Positions 16,412 through 24,766 of a stretch of 64,000 nt of DNA are shown here, piece by piece. Under the pieces are notes generated by a model. The model had not been told where the DNA came from and ran no database searches. It saw only the letters and a list, made by a program, of their open reading frames with translations. This DNA comes from AWTP1-13 sp050248715 (GTDB lineage Bacteria > Pseudomonadota > Alphaproteobacteria > Rhizobiales > Hyphomicrobiaceae): the NCBI GenBank assembly GCA_050248715.1, contig JBFWRV010000005.1, forward strand, positions 86,620 through 150,619, written 5' to 3'. Position 1 is the first letter of the stretch, and each line of letters opens with the position of its first letter. The translations under genes were made by a program, and so were the position numbers.

Positions 16412-17716
16412 TCATTCCTTCGGCCCACCCCTTTGTACCGGCGAGCAATCGCGTCGCTGCGACTGCGCGCCTTCGTACCAGCGCGACATCAGCTCGATGG
16501 CAATCCAGGTCGCCATGGCGCAGCCAAGCAGCGCGTAGAACGAAGTCTGCCAGCCGAACCGGTCGACCATCAGGGCGAACACGGCAGGCGAGAAGGCATT
16601 GACGAGGAGGATCGGCGTCGCGATCAACCCGAGCACCTCGCCATATCCCTTGGCACCAAAGAGCGCGAGAGGAACGGCGCCGCGAACGATGGTGATGACA
16701 CCCTGCGCGGCCCCCAGCAGCAGCGTGAAGGCGACGAGCTGCCAGAGTTCGCCCCGCGCCAGCAGCAGCAGGACGAGCGCGGCCGGCACGGCGCCGATGG
16801 CGATGCGGGCGATGGTCATGGCCTTGAGGTTGCGCCCGAAGAAGATCTCGACGAGGCGGCCGGCGAACTGGCCATGACCCTTGAGCGAGGCAACCCAGAC
16901 CGCCGTGGCGCCCGCGAGCCCTGCGGCCTCGAGCAGCGGCACGAGTTGCAGCGAGATGACGCCGAAGACGAAGCCGTTCACGGACATGATGAGCGCGAAA
17001 AGAACGATGCCGACGACGCGCATGTGCCCTTCGAGGGCGGGACCGTCCGGCGAGGCCGGGGCATTGGTGGCGACAGGCGCCTCCTCCCTCGTCTCGCGGC
17101 GCGCGAGGCCGAGCCAGTTGAGCGGCAGGCAGACAGCGAGATTAATGGCCGCGAAGATCATCAACGTGCCGCGCCAGCCGTAGGCATCGTTCAGGTAGTG
17201 GCCGATCACCCAGAAGACGGTTGAGGCGTAGGCGCCGTAGAGCGTGAGATAGGAGATGGCCTTGCGGCCGCGTGTCGGCGTCACCTGCACGAGGGCGGCG
17301 AACGCGGCGTCATAGAGGCAAAAGCGCATGCCGAACCCGATCACGGCCCAAACCGCGAGATAGCTCGCCTGGTTGCGCACCAGCGCGAGCGCAAAGAGGC
17401 CCGCCGATACGATGACCGTGCCGATCGACATCACCGCCCGCGCACCAATCCGATCGATGAGCCGGCCGACCCAGGTCGAAATGAAGCCCATGACCAGGAG
17501 GGCGACGCTGAAGCCGAGAAAGACCGTGGCCATGCTCCATCCGGTCTCGGCGACGATGGGCTTCGCGAGGACGCCGAGACAGTAGTAGCTCGTGCCCCAG
17601 GCCGTGATCTGCGTGAGCCCGAGCGCATTGACGGCGATGACCATGGGATCGGACCGCCATGGGCGGCTGCCTCGCCGTCGATCGGTCTGCATCGGCTCTT
17701 GCACGTCGGCCCTCAA
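16412..17716 (-). CDS. MFS transporter
   Basis: A 12-helix major facilitator carrier of 434 residues if the TTG at 17716 is used (overlapping the preceding stop) or 426 from ATG 17692. It has the first-half motif ITAWGTSYYCLGVLAKPIV and a motif A-like loop STWVGRLIDRIGAR. It is not closely similar to the two MFS genes upstream, but its start overlaps the stop of the first, so all three are probably one transcript. That transcript diverges from the arsR-like gene. An export function for a toxic compound is inferred from this context only. Confidence 0.85.
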   Translation of the reverse strand: MRADVQEPMQTDRRRGSRPWRSDPMVIAVNALGLTQITAWGTSYYCLGVLAKPIVAETGWSMATVFLGFSVALLVMGFISTWVGRLIDRIGARAVMSIGTVIVSAGLFALALVRNQASYLAVWAVIGFGMRFCLYDAAFAALVQVTPTRGRKAISYLTLYGAYASTVFWVIGHYLNDAYGWRGTLMIFAAINLAVCLPLNWLGLARRETREEAPVATNAPASPDGPALEGHMRVVGIVLFALIMSVNGFVFGVISLQLVPLLEAAGLAGATAVWVASLKGHGQFAGRLVEIFFGRNLKAMTIARIAIGAVPAALVLLLLARGELWQLVAFTLLLGAAQGVITIVRGAVPLALFGAKGYGEVLGLIATPILLVNAFSPAVFALMVDRFGWQTSFYALLGCAMATWIAIELMSRWYEGAQSQRRDCSPVQRGGPKE

Positions 17717-18978
17717 CGTCCCTTGCCGCTATCGCCCTCGAGCTCACGCGGCCGGATTGCCCAGAACGTGATGAGCGCAAGGACCATCAGGATGGCCACC
17801 GAGAGGAACGACATTCCCCATCCGAATTGCGACATTCCGCCCGACAGATCGAGCGTCCACCCGATCAGCAAGGGGCCGACGAAGCCGCCCGCATAGCCCA
17901 GCATGGAATGCACGGCAAGCGTGGCGCCTCGCCGGGCCGGATCGGCGGTCCCGGCTGCACCCGCCGTGAGGGACGACGAGTCGAGCCATATGACGACGCC
18001 ATAGAGCGTGATGAGAGGCGCGGCCAGGGCATAGGAGGTGCTCCCGAGAAAGCCGATTGTCGCGCCGATCAGGATGGACGCCAGCATGGCCGTTGCGATC
18101 AAGCGTTTGCGTCCGAAGCGGATGGCGGCCTCGTTGCCGGCGACGCTTGCAACCGTGCCGATGAGCCCTAGCCCGGTGGCGACAATAGCCGGCGAGAGCA
18201 GCGCGGCTGTGCTCGCACCTGTGGCCATCGCCACGTATCCGAGGAAGGCGACGCCCCATCCCCGCAACGCGCTCATCTCCAGCGTGTGTACGCAGTAGGC
18301 GATTGCGTACGCCATCGCCGACCGGTTCCGGAACACCGGCCGGAAATCGTAGAGGCCTTGTCCCTCCGTGGCGGAAGCGGCCCGCCCGGCCTGGGAGGGA
18401 ACAAACAGCGCCACCGAAATCCAGGCCATCGCCGCGCTCGAGGCCGCGGCGAAGAAAGCCGCCCTCCAGCCGGCTGCAGCGGCAATGAGGTCGCCACAGG
18501 CGAATGAGAGGGCGCCCGAAATGCCGATGCTCGCGGCGTGGCCGGCCGTGGCTCGCGACATCATCTTCGCATCCACCCGGTCAGCGAGGAGCTTCAGGCC
18601 GGTCATATACGTGCCTGCCCAGCCCATGCCGGTAAGCGCCCGCGTCGCCAGCGCCGACCAGAAGCCGTCGGCGAGCAGCGCGAACATGAGATGGCCGAGG
18701 ACGGTGGCGGCCACGCCGAAGAGATAGACGCGCTTGGGGTCGACCCGGTCCGTCAGAGTGACGAGCACGGGAACCGAGATCATGTAGGCGCCATAGAAGC
18801 TGGCCGTGATCCAGCCGGCCTCGCTATTGGTGAGGCTCCAGAGCGGGATCATGCCGGGCAGCAAAGCCGGCCAGAAGAAGGCGCCGATCTGGACCAGCAC
18901 CTGGGCAGCGCAGACGATCGCAACGAGCCTGCCGGGGGACCCCACGATGGCTGCAGAGCCGATGGTCATGGCAGACAT
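17713..18978 (-). CDS. MFS transporter (tandem paralogue 1)
   Basis: A 421-residue, 12-helix MFS carrier. Motifs PVLVTLTDRVDPKRVY and GMGWAGTYMTGLKLLADR align plainly with PLLATLTDRIDARAIL and GIGFAGAYMPGLKALTDR of the next gene, so the two arose by tandem duplication. A conserved glycine/asparagine segment GNEAAIRFGRKRLIATAM is also shared. It ends by overlapping the start of the third MFS gene. The substrate is unknown. Confidence 0.85.
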   Translation of the reverse strand: MSAMTIGSAAIVGSPGRLVAIVCAAQVLVQIGAFFWPALLPGMIPLWSLTNSEAGWITASFYGAYMISVPVLVTLTDRVDPKRVYLFGVAATVLGHLMFALLADGFWSALATRALTGMGWAGTYMTGLKLLADRVDAKMMSRATAGHAASIGISGALSFACGDLIAAAAGWRAAFFAAASSAAMAWISVALFVPSQAGRAASATEGQGLYDFRPVFRNRSAMAYAIAYCVHTLEMSALRGWGVAFLGYVAMATGASTAALLSPAIVATGLGLIGTVASVAGNEAAIRFGRKRLIATAMLASILIGATIGFLGSTSYALAAPLITLYGVVIWLDSSSLTAGAAGTADPARRGATLAVHSMLGYAGGFVGPLLIGWTLDLSGGMSQFGWGMSFLSVAILMVLALITFWAIRPRELEGDSGKGR

Positions 18979-19005
18979 CCCGACGACACGGTGTTTTGAC
19001 CCATT

Positions 19006-20220
19006 CTACGCCTTGCCGCGATGAGCAGCTGACCGCGGCCGCGACCACCACAGGGCGACCGGCCCCAACAGGCCTCCCGCCGCCATGACGAGAAAAGCGA
19101 GCAACCAGCCGGACGGCGCGTTCATGCCTCCTCCGGCATCGAGCGCGATGCCGATAGCCCACCCGCCAAGGGCGGAGAACCCAAATCCGACCGTCGAATG
19201 CAGACCCATGGTTGCTCCGCGATAGTCGGGGTGTGCGCTGCTCGACATGCCCGACGTGAGAGCCCCGGAATCGGCCGGGATGGCGATCGAGTACATCGCG
19301 AGCAGTGCCAGCAGGAGCGCCGGCGAAGCTTCGGTCGAGAAGGCCATCAGTGTGGCGATGAGACCGGCGATGCACATGAACGTGACGATTGCCCGATGCC
19401 TGCCGAAGCGAATGGCGGCTTCGTTGCCAATGATGCTCGATGGCATGGCGAGAACCGCGACGAGGAAACTCACCGTGATCGGGTCGAGCAATGCCGAGCC
19501 GCCATTGCGCGCGGCCACGTAGGCCCAGAACGCCACGATCCAGGTGCGCAGCGCATAGAGCTCAAAACAATGGGCGCCGTAACCCAGGATGTAGCCGAGC
19601 GCAGGCCGGTTTCGCAGAACGGGCGCGATTTCAAGCAGTGAGCGGGGCGATATCTCCGGCCGCACCGGTGCCATGGCGAGGCTGACGGCAACCATGGCGA
19701 GAGGTCCCAGCGATGTGATGATGAAGGCTGCCCGCCATCCGAGGTAGTCGGCCGAAACCTGCGCGATCAGAAACGAAAGGCCGACGCCGAAGGAAAAGGT
19801 CGCAGTGTAGAGCGTGACGCTTCGCGAGATGTCACCCGAGCCCAGGCGGTCGGTCAGCGCCTTGAGGCCGGGCATGTAGGCCCCGGCGAATCCGATCCCG
19901 GCAACGGCCCAAATGGCGATGGCCGACACCAGACCCTCAGCCAATAGCCCGAAAGCGAGTGTGGCAAGACCACTCACGGCCGAGCCGATCAGGAGAATGG
20001 CGCGCGCGTCGATGCGATCGGTGAGCGTGGCGAGCAAGGGCACCGCCAGCATGTAACCGACGGCGAACGCGCTCGCCATCAGTCCGGCTTCGCTCGCGGA
20101 CAATTGCCAGAGCGGGATGAGATGCTGGGGCATGACGGCAGGGACGACCACGTGAGGCAGGAGGTTGCCCACCTGGGCAATACACATGGCAGCCACAAGA
20201 GACCTTCCCGCCAACCGCAT
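19006..20220 (-). CDS. MFS transporter (tandem paralogue 2)
   Basis: A 404-residue, 12-helix MFS carrier, closest to the arsR-like gene and first of three co-directional MFS genes; 27 bases separate it from its paralogue. It carries the same motif A region (ATLTDRIDARAILLIG) and GNEAAIRFGRHRAIVTFM. ATG at 20220 has an AGGCAGG site. It diverges from arsR across a 107-base promoter region containing a palindrome, so I infer ArsR-type control of the transporter operon. Confidence 0.85.
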   Translation of the reverse strand: MRLAGRSLVAAMCIAQVGNLLPHVVVPAVMPQHLIPLWQLSASEAGLMASAFAVGYMLAVPLLATLTDRIDARAILLIGSAVSGLATLAFGLLAEGLVSAIAIWAVAGIGFAGAYMPGLKALTDRLGSGDISRSVTLYTATFSFGVGLSFLIAQVSADYLGWRAAFIITSLGPLAMVAVSLAMAPVRPEISPRSLLEIAPVLRNRPALGYILGYGAHCFELYALRTWIVAFWAYVAARNGGSALLDPITVSFLVAVLAMPSSIIGNEAAIRFGRHRAIVTFMCIAGLIATLMAFSTEASPALLLALLAMYSIAIPADSGALTSGMSSSAHPDYRGATMGLHSTVGFGFSALGGWAIGIALDAGGGMNAPSGWLLAFLVMAAGGLLGPVALWWSRPRSAAHRGKA

Positions 20221-20267
20221 ATGACCTGCCTCGGATGCAACCGCCCCGCATTGCTGCTTCTATATCG

Positions 20268-20289
20268 TATTTCCGTCATACTAGAAATA
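20268..20289. promoter_or_regulatory. Predicted ArsR-type operator between divergent MFS and arsR genes
   Basis: TATTTC at 20268-20273 and GAAATA at 20284-20289 form an inverted repeat with 10 bases between, in an AT-rich patch within an otherwise GC-rich region. Its position, about 40 bases from each start codon, fits an operator serving both directions. ArsR/SmtB repressors commonly bind such AT-rich imperfect palindromes. Binding is inferred. Confidence 0.5.
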
Positions 20290-20327
20290 TGATTGACTCT
20301 GCCTGCGCGCAATGATAGGGAGGCGAC

Positions 20328-20651
20328 ATGAAGATCGACGAAGCCGCATCGCGACTCGAGGCATTGGGCAATCCCACCCGCCTCAAAATCTACCGCATGC
20401 TGGTACGGGCCGGGGATCCTGGGCTGCCGGTCGGCAAGCTGCAAAGCCGGCTGTCGATCCCGGCGTCCACGCTCTCCCACCACCTCAAGACCCTGATCAT
20501 CGTGGGTCTCGTCAGCCAGGAACGGGATGCCACGACCCTCATCTGCCGCGCCAACTACCCGGTGATGCGGGGGCTGGTCGAATTCCTGGTAGCCGAGTGC
20601 TGCACGGAAGCCGATTGCGCCTCGCTGCGGCAACAGGACACCGCGGCTTAA
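20328..20651 (+). CDS. arsR: ArsR/SmtB-family transcriptional repressor
   Basis: A 107-residue winged-helix regulator. The N-terminal EALGNPTRLKIYRMLVR and recognition helix SIPASTLSHHLKTLIIVGLV are classic. The C-terminus has a cysteine cluster (AECCTEADC, about residues 89-97) that could bind As(III)/Sb(III), another thiophilic metal, or act as a redox switch. Start at ATG 20328 with a GGGAGG site. It is followed 42 bases later by a Cys-tailed flavoprotein and faces three MFS genes, so the cluster is likely ArsR-controlled. The inducer is not established. Confidence 0.88.
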   Translation: MKIDEAASRLEALGNPTRLKIYRMLVRAGDPGLPVGKLQSRLSIPASTLSHHLKTLIIVGLVSQERDATTLICRANYPVMRGLVEFLVAECCTEADCASLRQQDTAA

Positions 20652-20693
20652 CCGTTTGCCCTGAACTTCGATAAAACCGGAAGGATGGATTGA

Positions 20694-22067
20694 ATGTCGA
20701 GTCCGCAGAAGACGGTGGCCATCATCGGCGGCGGACCCGCCGGGCTGGCGGCTGCAGCGCACGCGCTCGGCCGCGGTCTCAGGCCTGTCGTGCTCGAGGC
20801 GGGCTCAAAGGTCGGCGACGCGGTGCGGAATTGGTCGCACGTGCGCATGTTCTCGCCCTGGTCTTACAACACCGATCAGGCGTCCGAGGCGTTGCTGCGC
20901 GAGGAAGGGTGGAACGGCCCCGAGCCCGCGCACTATCCGACGGGCGGCGAGCTCGTCACCCAATACCTCGAGCCGCTGGCGACGCGCACGAGACTAGCTC
21001 AGCACATCCAGACCAGCGCGCGCGTGACGTCGGTCGGGCGCGTGGGGCTCGACAAGGTCAAGACGGCGGGCCGGGAGAATGCGCCCTTCGAGATCCGCTA
21101 CCGGAACGGCAAGGGACCATCGACACTGCGCGCCGACGCGGTGATCGACGCCTCCGGCACCTGGGGCTCGCCCAATCCCGCAGGGGCCAATGGGCTCGAA
21201 GCCATCGGCGAAGCGGAACAGTCCCATCGCATCGCCTACGGCATGCCCGATGTCCTGGGTGGACAGCGCACCCGATACGCCAACAAGCTGGTGGCGGTCC
21301 TTGGCGCCGGCCACTCGGCCATCGGCACCATTCTCGACCTGGCGCAGCTGCGCAAGACAGCGCCAGGCACGGAGATCGTGTGGCTCTTACGCGGCGACAA
21401 CCCGGCCAAATCCTTCGGGGGCGGTGCCAATGACAAGCTCGCCGCACGCGGCGAGCTCGGCAAGGTCTTTGCCGAGCTGGTTAGTGCCGGCGGCGTGCGG
21501 GTAGAAACGGCCTTCGGGTTGACGCACGTCATGGCCAATGGCGACAGGCTCCGGCTTGGGGCGGGATCAGCGTGCTGCGGGCGGCACGTGGAGGTCGACG
21601 AGCTCGTCGTCGCGACCGGCTTCCGTCCGGACCTCTCATTTCTGCGCGAGCTGCGCACGGCCCTCGATCCGGCGCTCGAATGCCCGCCCATGCTGGCACC
21701 TCTGATCGATCCCAATCTGCACAGCTGCGGCACCGTGCGGCCGCACGGTGCGCGCGAGCTGGCGCAGCCCGAACCCGGCTTCTACCTCGCGGGCATGAAG
21801 TCCTACGGCCGCGCACCTACGTTCCTGATGATGACCGGCTACGAGCAGGTGCGCTCGATCATTGCCGACATCGCCGGCGACCGCGAGGCGGCGGAACGGG
21901 TGGAGCTGGTGCTGCCGGAGACCGGTGTGTGCAGCCGCCCCGTGGCGGCGGCTGCGGAGGAAGCATCGGGTTGCTGCGGCGGACCCGCACCCGCCGGCGC
22001 GGATGCGTGCTGCCAACCGGATGCGGCGGCCAAGGCCGCGGGCTCCAAGGGGTGCGGCTGCAGCTAG
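20694..22067 (+). CDS. FAD/NAD(P)-dependent flavoprotein oxidoreductase with cysteine-rich tail
   Basis: A 457-residue two-dinucleotide-fold enzyme: FAD motif GGGPAG (12-17) and NADPH motif GAGHSA (204-209), as in flavin-containing monooxygenases and ArsO-like proteins. The last 36 residues carry six cysteines (about 427, 428, 439, 440, 454, 456) in CC-CC-C-C arrangement within a Gly/Ala/Pro linker, suggesting a metal(loid)-binding or thiol-relay tail. A further CC pair lies in GSACCGRH. It follows arsR in the same direction and is probably co-regulated with the divergent MFS genes. The substrate is unknown; the link to arsenic is inference from context. Confidence 0.82.
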   Translation: MSSPQKTVAIIGGGPAGLAAAAHALGRGLRPVVLEAGSKVGDAVRNWSHVRMFSPWSYNTDQASEALLREEGWNGPEPAHYPTGGELVTQYLEPLATRTRLAQHIQTSARVTSVGRVGLDKVKTAGRENAPFEIRYRNGKGPSTLRADAVIDASGTWGSPNPAGANGLEAIGEAEQSHRIAYGMPDVLGGQRTRYANKLVAVLGAGHSAIGTILDLAQLRKTAPGTEIVWLLRGDNPAKSFGGGANDKLAARGELGKVFAELVSAGGVRVETAFGLTHVMANGDRLRLGAGSACCGRHVEVDELVVATGFRPDLSFLRELRTALDPALECPPMLAPLIDPNLHSCGTVRPHGARELAQPEPGFYLAGMKSYGRAPTFLMMTGYEQVRSIIADIAGDREAAERVELVLPETGVCSRPVAAAAEEASGCCGGPAPAGADACCQPDAAAKAAGSKGCGCS

Positions 22068-22212
22068 CGGGCCGCCACCGCTACCGAGCTTGCAAGTCCT
22101 GTGATAGCAAGGGCCGGCCGAGGGCGGCGGTCTATGCGGCTCCTGTTCCGCGGCCATGCGGTTCAACACACGGCAGCCAAGGAATGCGGCGCGCCGGCAG
22201 AAGGAGTGCGTC

Positions 22213-23385
22213 ATGGCTGAAGCCTATGTCGTGGACGCGGTGCGGACGGCGGGCGGGCGTCGCGGAGGCAAGCTGGCGGGCTGGCATCCGGCCGACCTCG
22301 GGGCAGAAGTTCTCAACGCTCTCGTCGACCGGTCCGGACTCGACCCTGCGGCCATCGACGACGTGATCCTCGGCTGCGTTACCCAGGCGGGCGAGCAGGG
22401 CTTCGCCCTGGGGCGCAACGCAGTGCTCGCCTCCAAGCTCCCCGACAGCGTGCCGGCGGTGACGATCGACCGGCAGTGCGGCTCTTCCCAGCAGGCGGTC
22501 CAGTTCGCCGCACAGGCGGTGATGTCGGGCGTGCAAGACGTGGTGATCGCGGCCGGCGTCGAGAGCATGACCCGTGTGCCGATGTTCTCAAACGTCTCCC
22601 TGCACGAGAAGGACGGCCTCGGCACGGGCCCGTTCAGCAAACGCATCAAGGACCGCTATGGCGTCCGCGGGTTCAGCCAGTTCACCGGCGCGCAGATGAT
22701 GGCGGAGAAGTACGGCTTCAGCCGCGACGATCTCGACCGCTATGCGTTGCGGAGCCACCAGCGCGCCGCGGCAGCAACCGAGAGCGGGGCGTTCGAGAGG
22801 GAGATCATACCCGTTGCGATCGAAACCGCTGAAGGCACCAGGCTGCACACGCGCGACGAGGGCATCCGCTACGACGCCTCGCTGGAATCCATCGGCTCGG
22901 TGAAACTGCTGCAGGAAGGCGGCGTCATCTCCGCCGCCAACGCCAGCCAGATCTGCGACGGAGCCTCCGGCGCGCTCATCGTCAGCGAGCGGGCGCTCAA
23001 GCAGCATGGCCTGACGCCGATCGCCCGCATCCACAATCTGACGGTTACCGCCGGCGATCCCGTCATCATGCTCGAAGAGCCGATCCCGGCAACGCGTCGC
23101 GCGCTTGCGAGAGCCGGAATGAAGCTCGGGGATATCGATCTTTACGAGGTCAACGAAGCGTTCGCCCCGGTGCCGCTGGCATGGCTGCGCGCGACCGGCG
23201 CAGATCCCGACAGGCTCAACGTCAACGGTGGGGCGATTGCCCTCGGACACCCGCTGGGCGCCTCGGGCACGAAGCTGCTCGCCACGCTCATCCGTGCGCT
23301 GCGGACACGCGGCAAGCGCTACGGCCTGCAGACGATGTGCGAAGGGGGCGGGATCGCCAACGTCACAATCGTCGAAGCGGTGTAG
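22213..23385 (+). CDS. Thiolase (acetyl-CoA C-acyltransferase)
   Basis: A 390-residue thiolase. The nucleophilic cysteine lies in DRQCGSS (C89); the GHPLGASG histidine motif and the C-terminal cysteine in MCEGGGIAN are present. ATG at 22213 has an AAGGAG site; an upstream in-frame extension is not family-like. It probably cleaves 3-ketoacyl-CoA in beta-oxidation, in keeping with the acyl-CoA dehydrogenase gene that follows 96 bases later; a separate biosynthetic-type PhaA is at 50-51 kb. Transcription together with arsR is possible but the 145-base gap leaves that open. Confidence 0.9.
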   Translation: MAEAYVVDAVRTAGGRRGGKLAGWHPADLGAEVLNALVDRSGLDPAAIDDVILGCVTQAGEQGFALGRNAVLASKLPDSVPAVTIDRQCGSSQQAVQFAAQAVMSGVQDVVIAAGVESMTRVPMFSNVSLHEKDGLGTGPFSKRIKDRYGVRGFSQFTGAQMMAEKYGFSRDDLDRYALRSHQRAAAATESGAFEREIIPVAIETAEGTRLHTRDEGIRYDASLESIGSVKLLQEGGVISAANASQICDGASGALIVSERALKQHGLTPIARIHNLTVTAGDPVIMLEEPIPATRRALARAGMKLGDIDLYEVNEAFAPVPLAWLRATGADPDRLNVNGGAIALGHPLGASGTKLLATLIRALRTRGKRYGLQTMCEGGGIANVTIVEAV

Positions 23386-23481
23386 CCCGCCGCCCGATCT
23401 GACGCGTCCTCTTCATCCAAGTGTGTGCCTTGTCCTCCGAGGCGCCTTGACCTCATTCAGAGCACGCCATCAAGGTAGCCA

Positions 23482-24651
23482 ATGACCAACACTCCCCTCA
23501 ACGTGCCGACGCCCCCGCATATGGACGAGGACGAGCTCCGGCTCTTTGCGACGTCGGTAGGCCGCTTCCTCGACGAGCACGCGGGCCCCGACAAGCGCCA
23601 GCAGTGGCGCGAGGACCGCGTGGTCGAGCGCGCCCTGTGGCACAAGGCCGGCGCCGCCGGCCTGCTCGGCCTGTCGACGGACGCCGCCTACGGCGGCGTG
23701 GGCGGAGACTTCCGGCACGAGGTGGTGCTGATGGAGGAGATCGGCAAGCGCGGTCTCGATGCGTGGGGGGCGCCGCTGCACAACGGCATCGTCATGCCCT
23801 ACATCGAAAGCTATGCGTCGGAGGAGCAAAAAAAGAGGTGGCTGCCCAAGCTGACCAGCGGCGAATACGTGAGCGCCATCGCCATGACGGAGCCCGGCGC
23901 GGGCTCCGACCTGCAGGGCGTGAGGACCACGGCCCGCAAGGAAGGCAACCAGTACACCATCAACGGCTCGAAGACGTTCATCACCAACGGGCAGACCGCC
24001 AACTTCATCGTCGTTGTGGCGAAAACCGATCCGAGCCAGGGGGCGAAGGGCACGTCCCTGATCGTGATCGAGACGGACGAGGCCGAAGGCTTCGAGCGCG
24101 GCCGCAATCTCAAGAAGATCGGCCTCGAGGCGGCCGACACCTCCGAGCTCTTCTTCAACAGCGTGCGCGTGCCGACCGCCAATCTGCTCGGGCCGGAGGA
24201 AGGGCGCGGCTTCTACCAACTGATGGAGAAGCTGCCGCAGGAGCGGCTGATCATCGCGGTCCAAGGCATTGCCATGATCAAGCGGGCACTGGAGGTGACG
24301 CTCGACTACGTCAAGGAGCGCAAGGCTTTCGGCCGCCGCATCATCGACAACCAGGCGGTGCAATTCAAGCTCAGCGAATGCAAGACCAACGCGACGGTGG
24401 CGAGCGTTTTCGTCGATCATTGCGTCGCCCGCCATCTCGAAGGCAAGCTCGATCCCGCCACCGCATCGATGGCCAAGTACTGGGTCACCGACATGCAGAA
24501 CCAGATCATCGATGAGTGCCTGCAGCTGCATGGCGGCTACGGTTACATGGACGAGTACCCGATCGCTCAGATGTACAAGGATGCGCGCGTCGCCCGCATC
24601 TACGGCGGCGCCAACGAGATCATGAAAGTGCTGATCTCGCGCACCCTCTAG
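23482..24651 (+). CDS. Acyl-CoA dehydrogenase (long-chain type)
   Basis: A 389-residue flavoenzyme of fatty acid oxidation. The FAD/substrate motif AMTEPGAGSDLQG (about 134-146) and the HGGYGYMDEYPI segment are intact. The C-terminal motif reads IYGGANEIM, where MCAD-type enzymes have the catalytic Glu in YEG; here, as in LCAD, the base is predicted to be the Glu of LPQERL (about E254). It lies between thiolase and ubiE-like genes. It probably oxidises a medium to long or branched acyl-CoA with electrons passed to ETF. Confidence 0.9.
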   Translation: MTNTPLNVPTPPHMDEDELRLFATSVGRFLDEHAGPDKRQQWREDRVVERALWHKAGAAGLLGLSTDAAYGGVGGDFRHEVVLMEEIGKRGLDAWGAPLHNGIVMPYIESYASEEQKKRWLPKLTSGEYVSAIAMTEPGAGSDLQGVRTTARKEGNQYTINGSKTFITNGQTANFIVVVAKTDPSQGAKGTSLIVIETDEAEGFERGRNLKKIGLEAADTSELFFNSVRVPTANLLGPEEGRGFYQLMEKLPQERLIIAVQGIAMIKRALEVTLDYVKERKAFGRRIIDNQAVQFKLSECKTNATVASVFVDHCVARHLEGKLDPATASMAKYWVTDMQNQIIDECLQLHGGYGYMDEYPIAQMYKDARVARIYGGANEIMKVLISRTL

Positions 24652-24656
24652 ACTAA

Positions 24657-24692
24657 GCCGCCGCCTCGCGAATCGCCCGCCCCGGCGGCGGC
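24657..24692. terminator. GC-only hairpin after acyl-CoA dehydrogenase gene
   Basis: GCCGCCGCC (24657-24665) pairs with GGCGGCGGC (24684-24692) over an 18-base loop, starting 5 bases after the stop codon. No T-run. It could stop transcription weakly before the ubiE-like gene at 24767, or be a compositional accident. Confidence 0.3.
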
Positions 24693-24766
24693 GGCATTAC
24701 GTTGGCGACGCCGGCCTTGCACCTTCGCGGTTTCCTCGCGGCGGCCGGCATGCGAACCTGGGCCTC

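Noticed and set aside
16203..16448. N-terminal extension of dienelactone hydrolase
   Set aside because: Low-complexity residues without family similarity; a strong AGGAGG site precedes ATG 16202.
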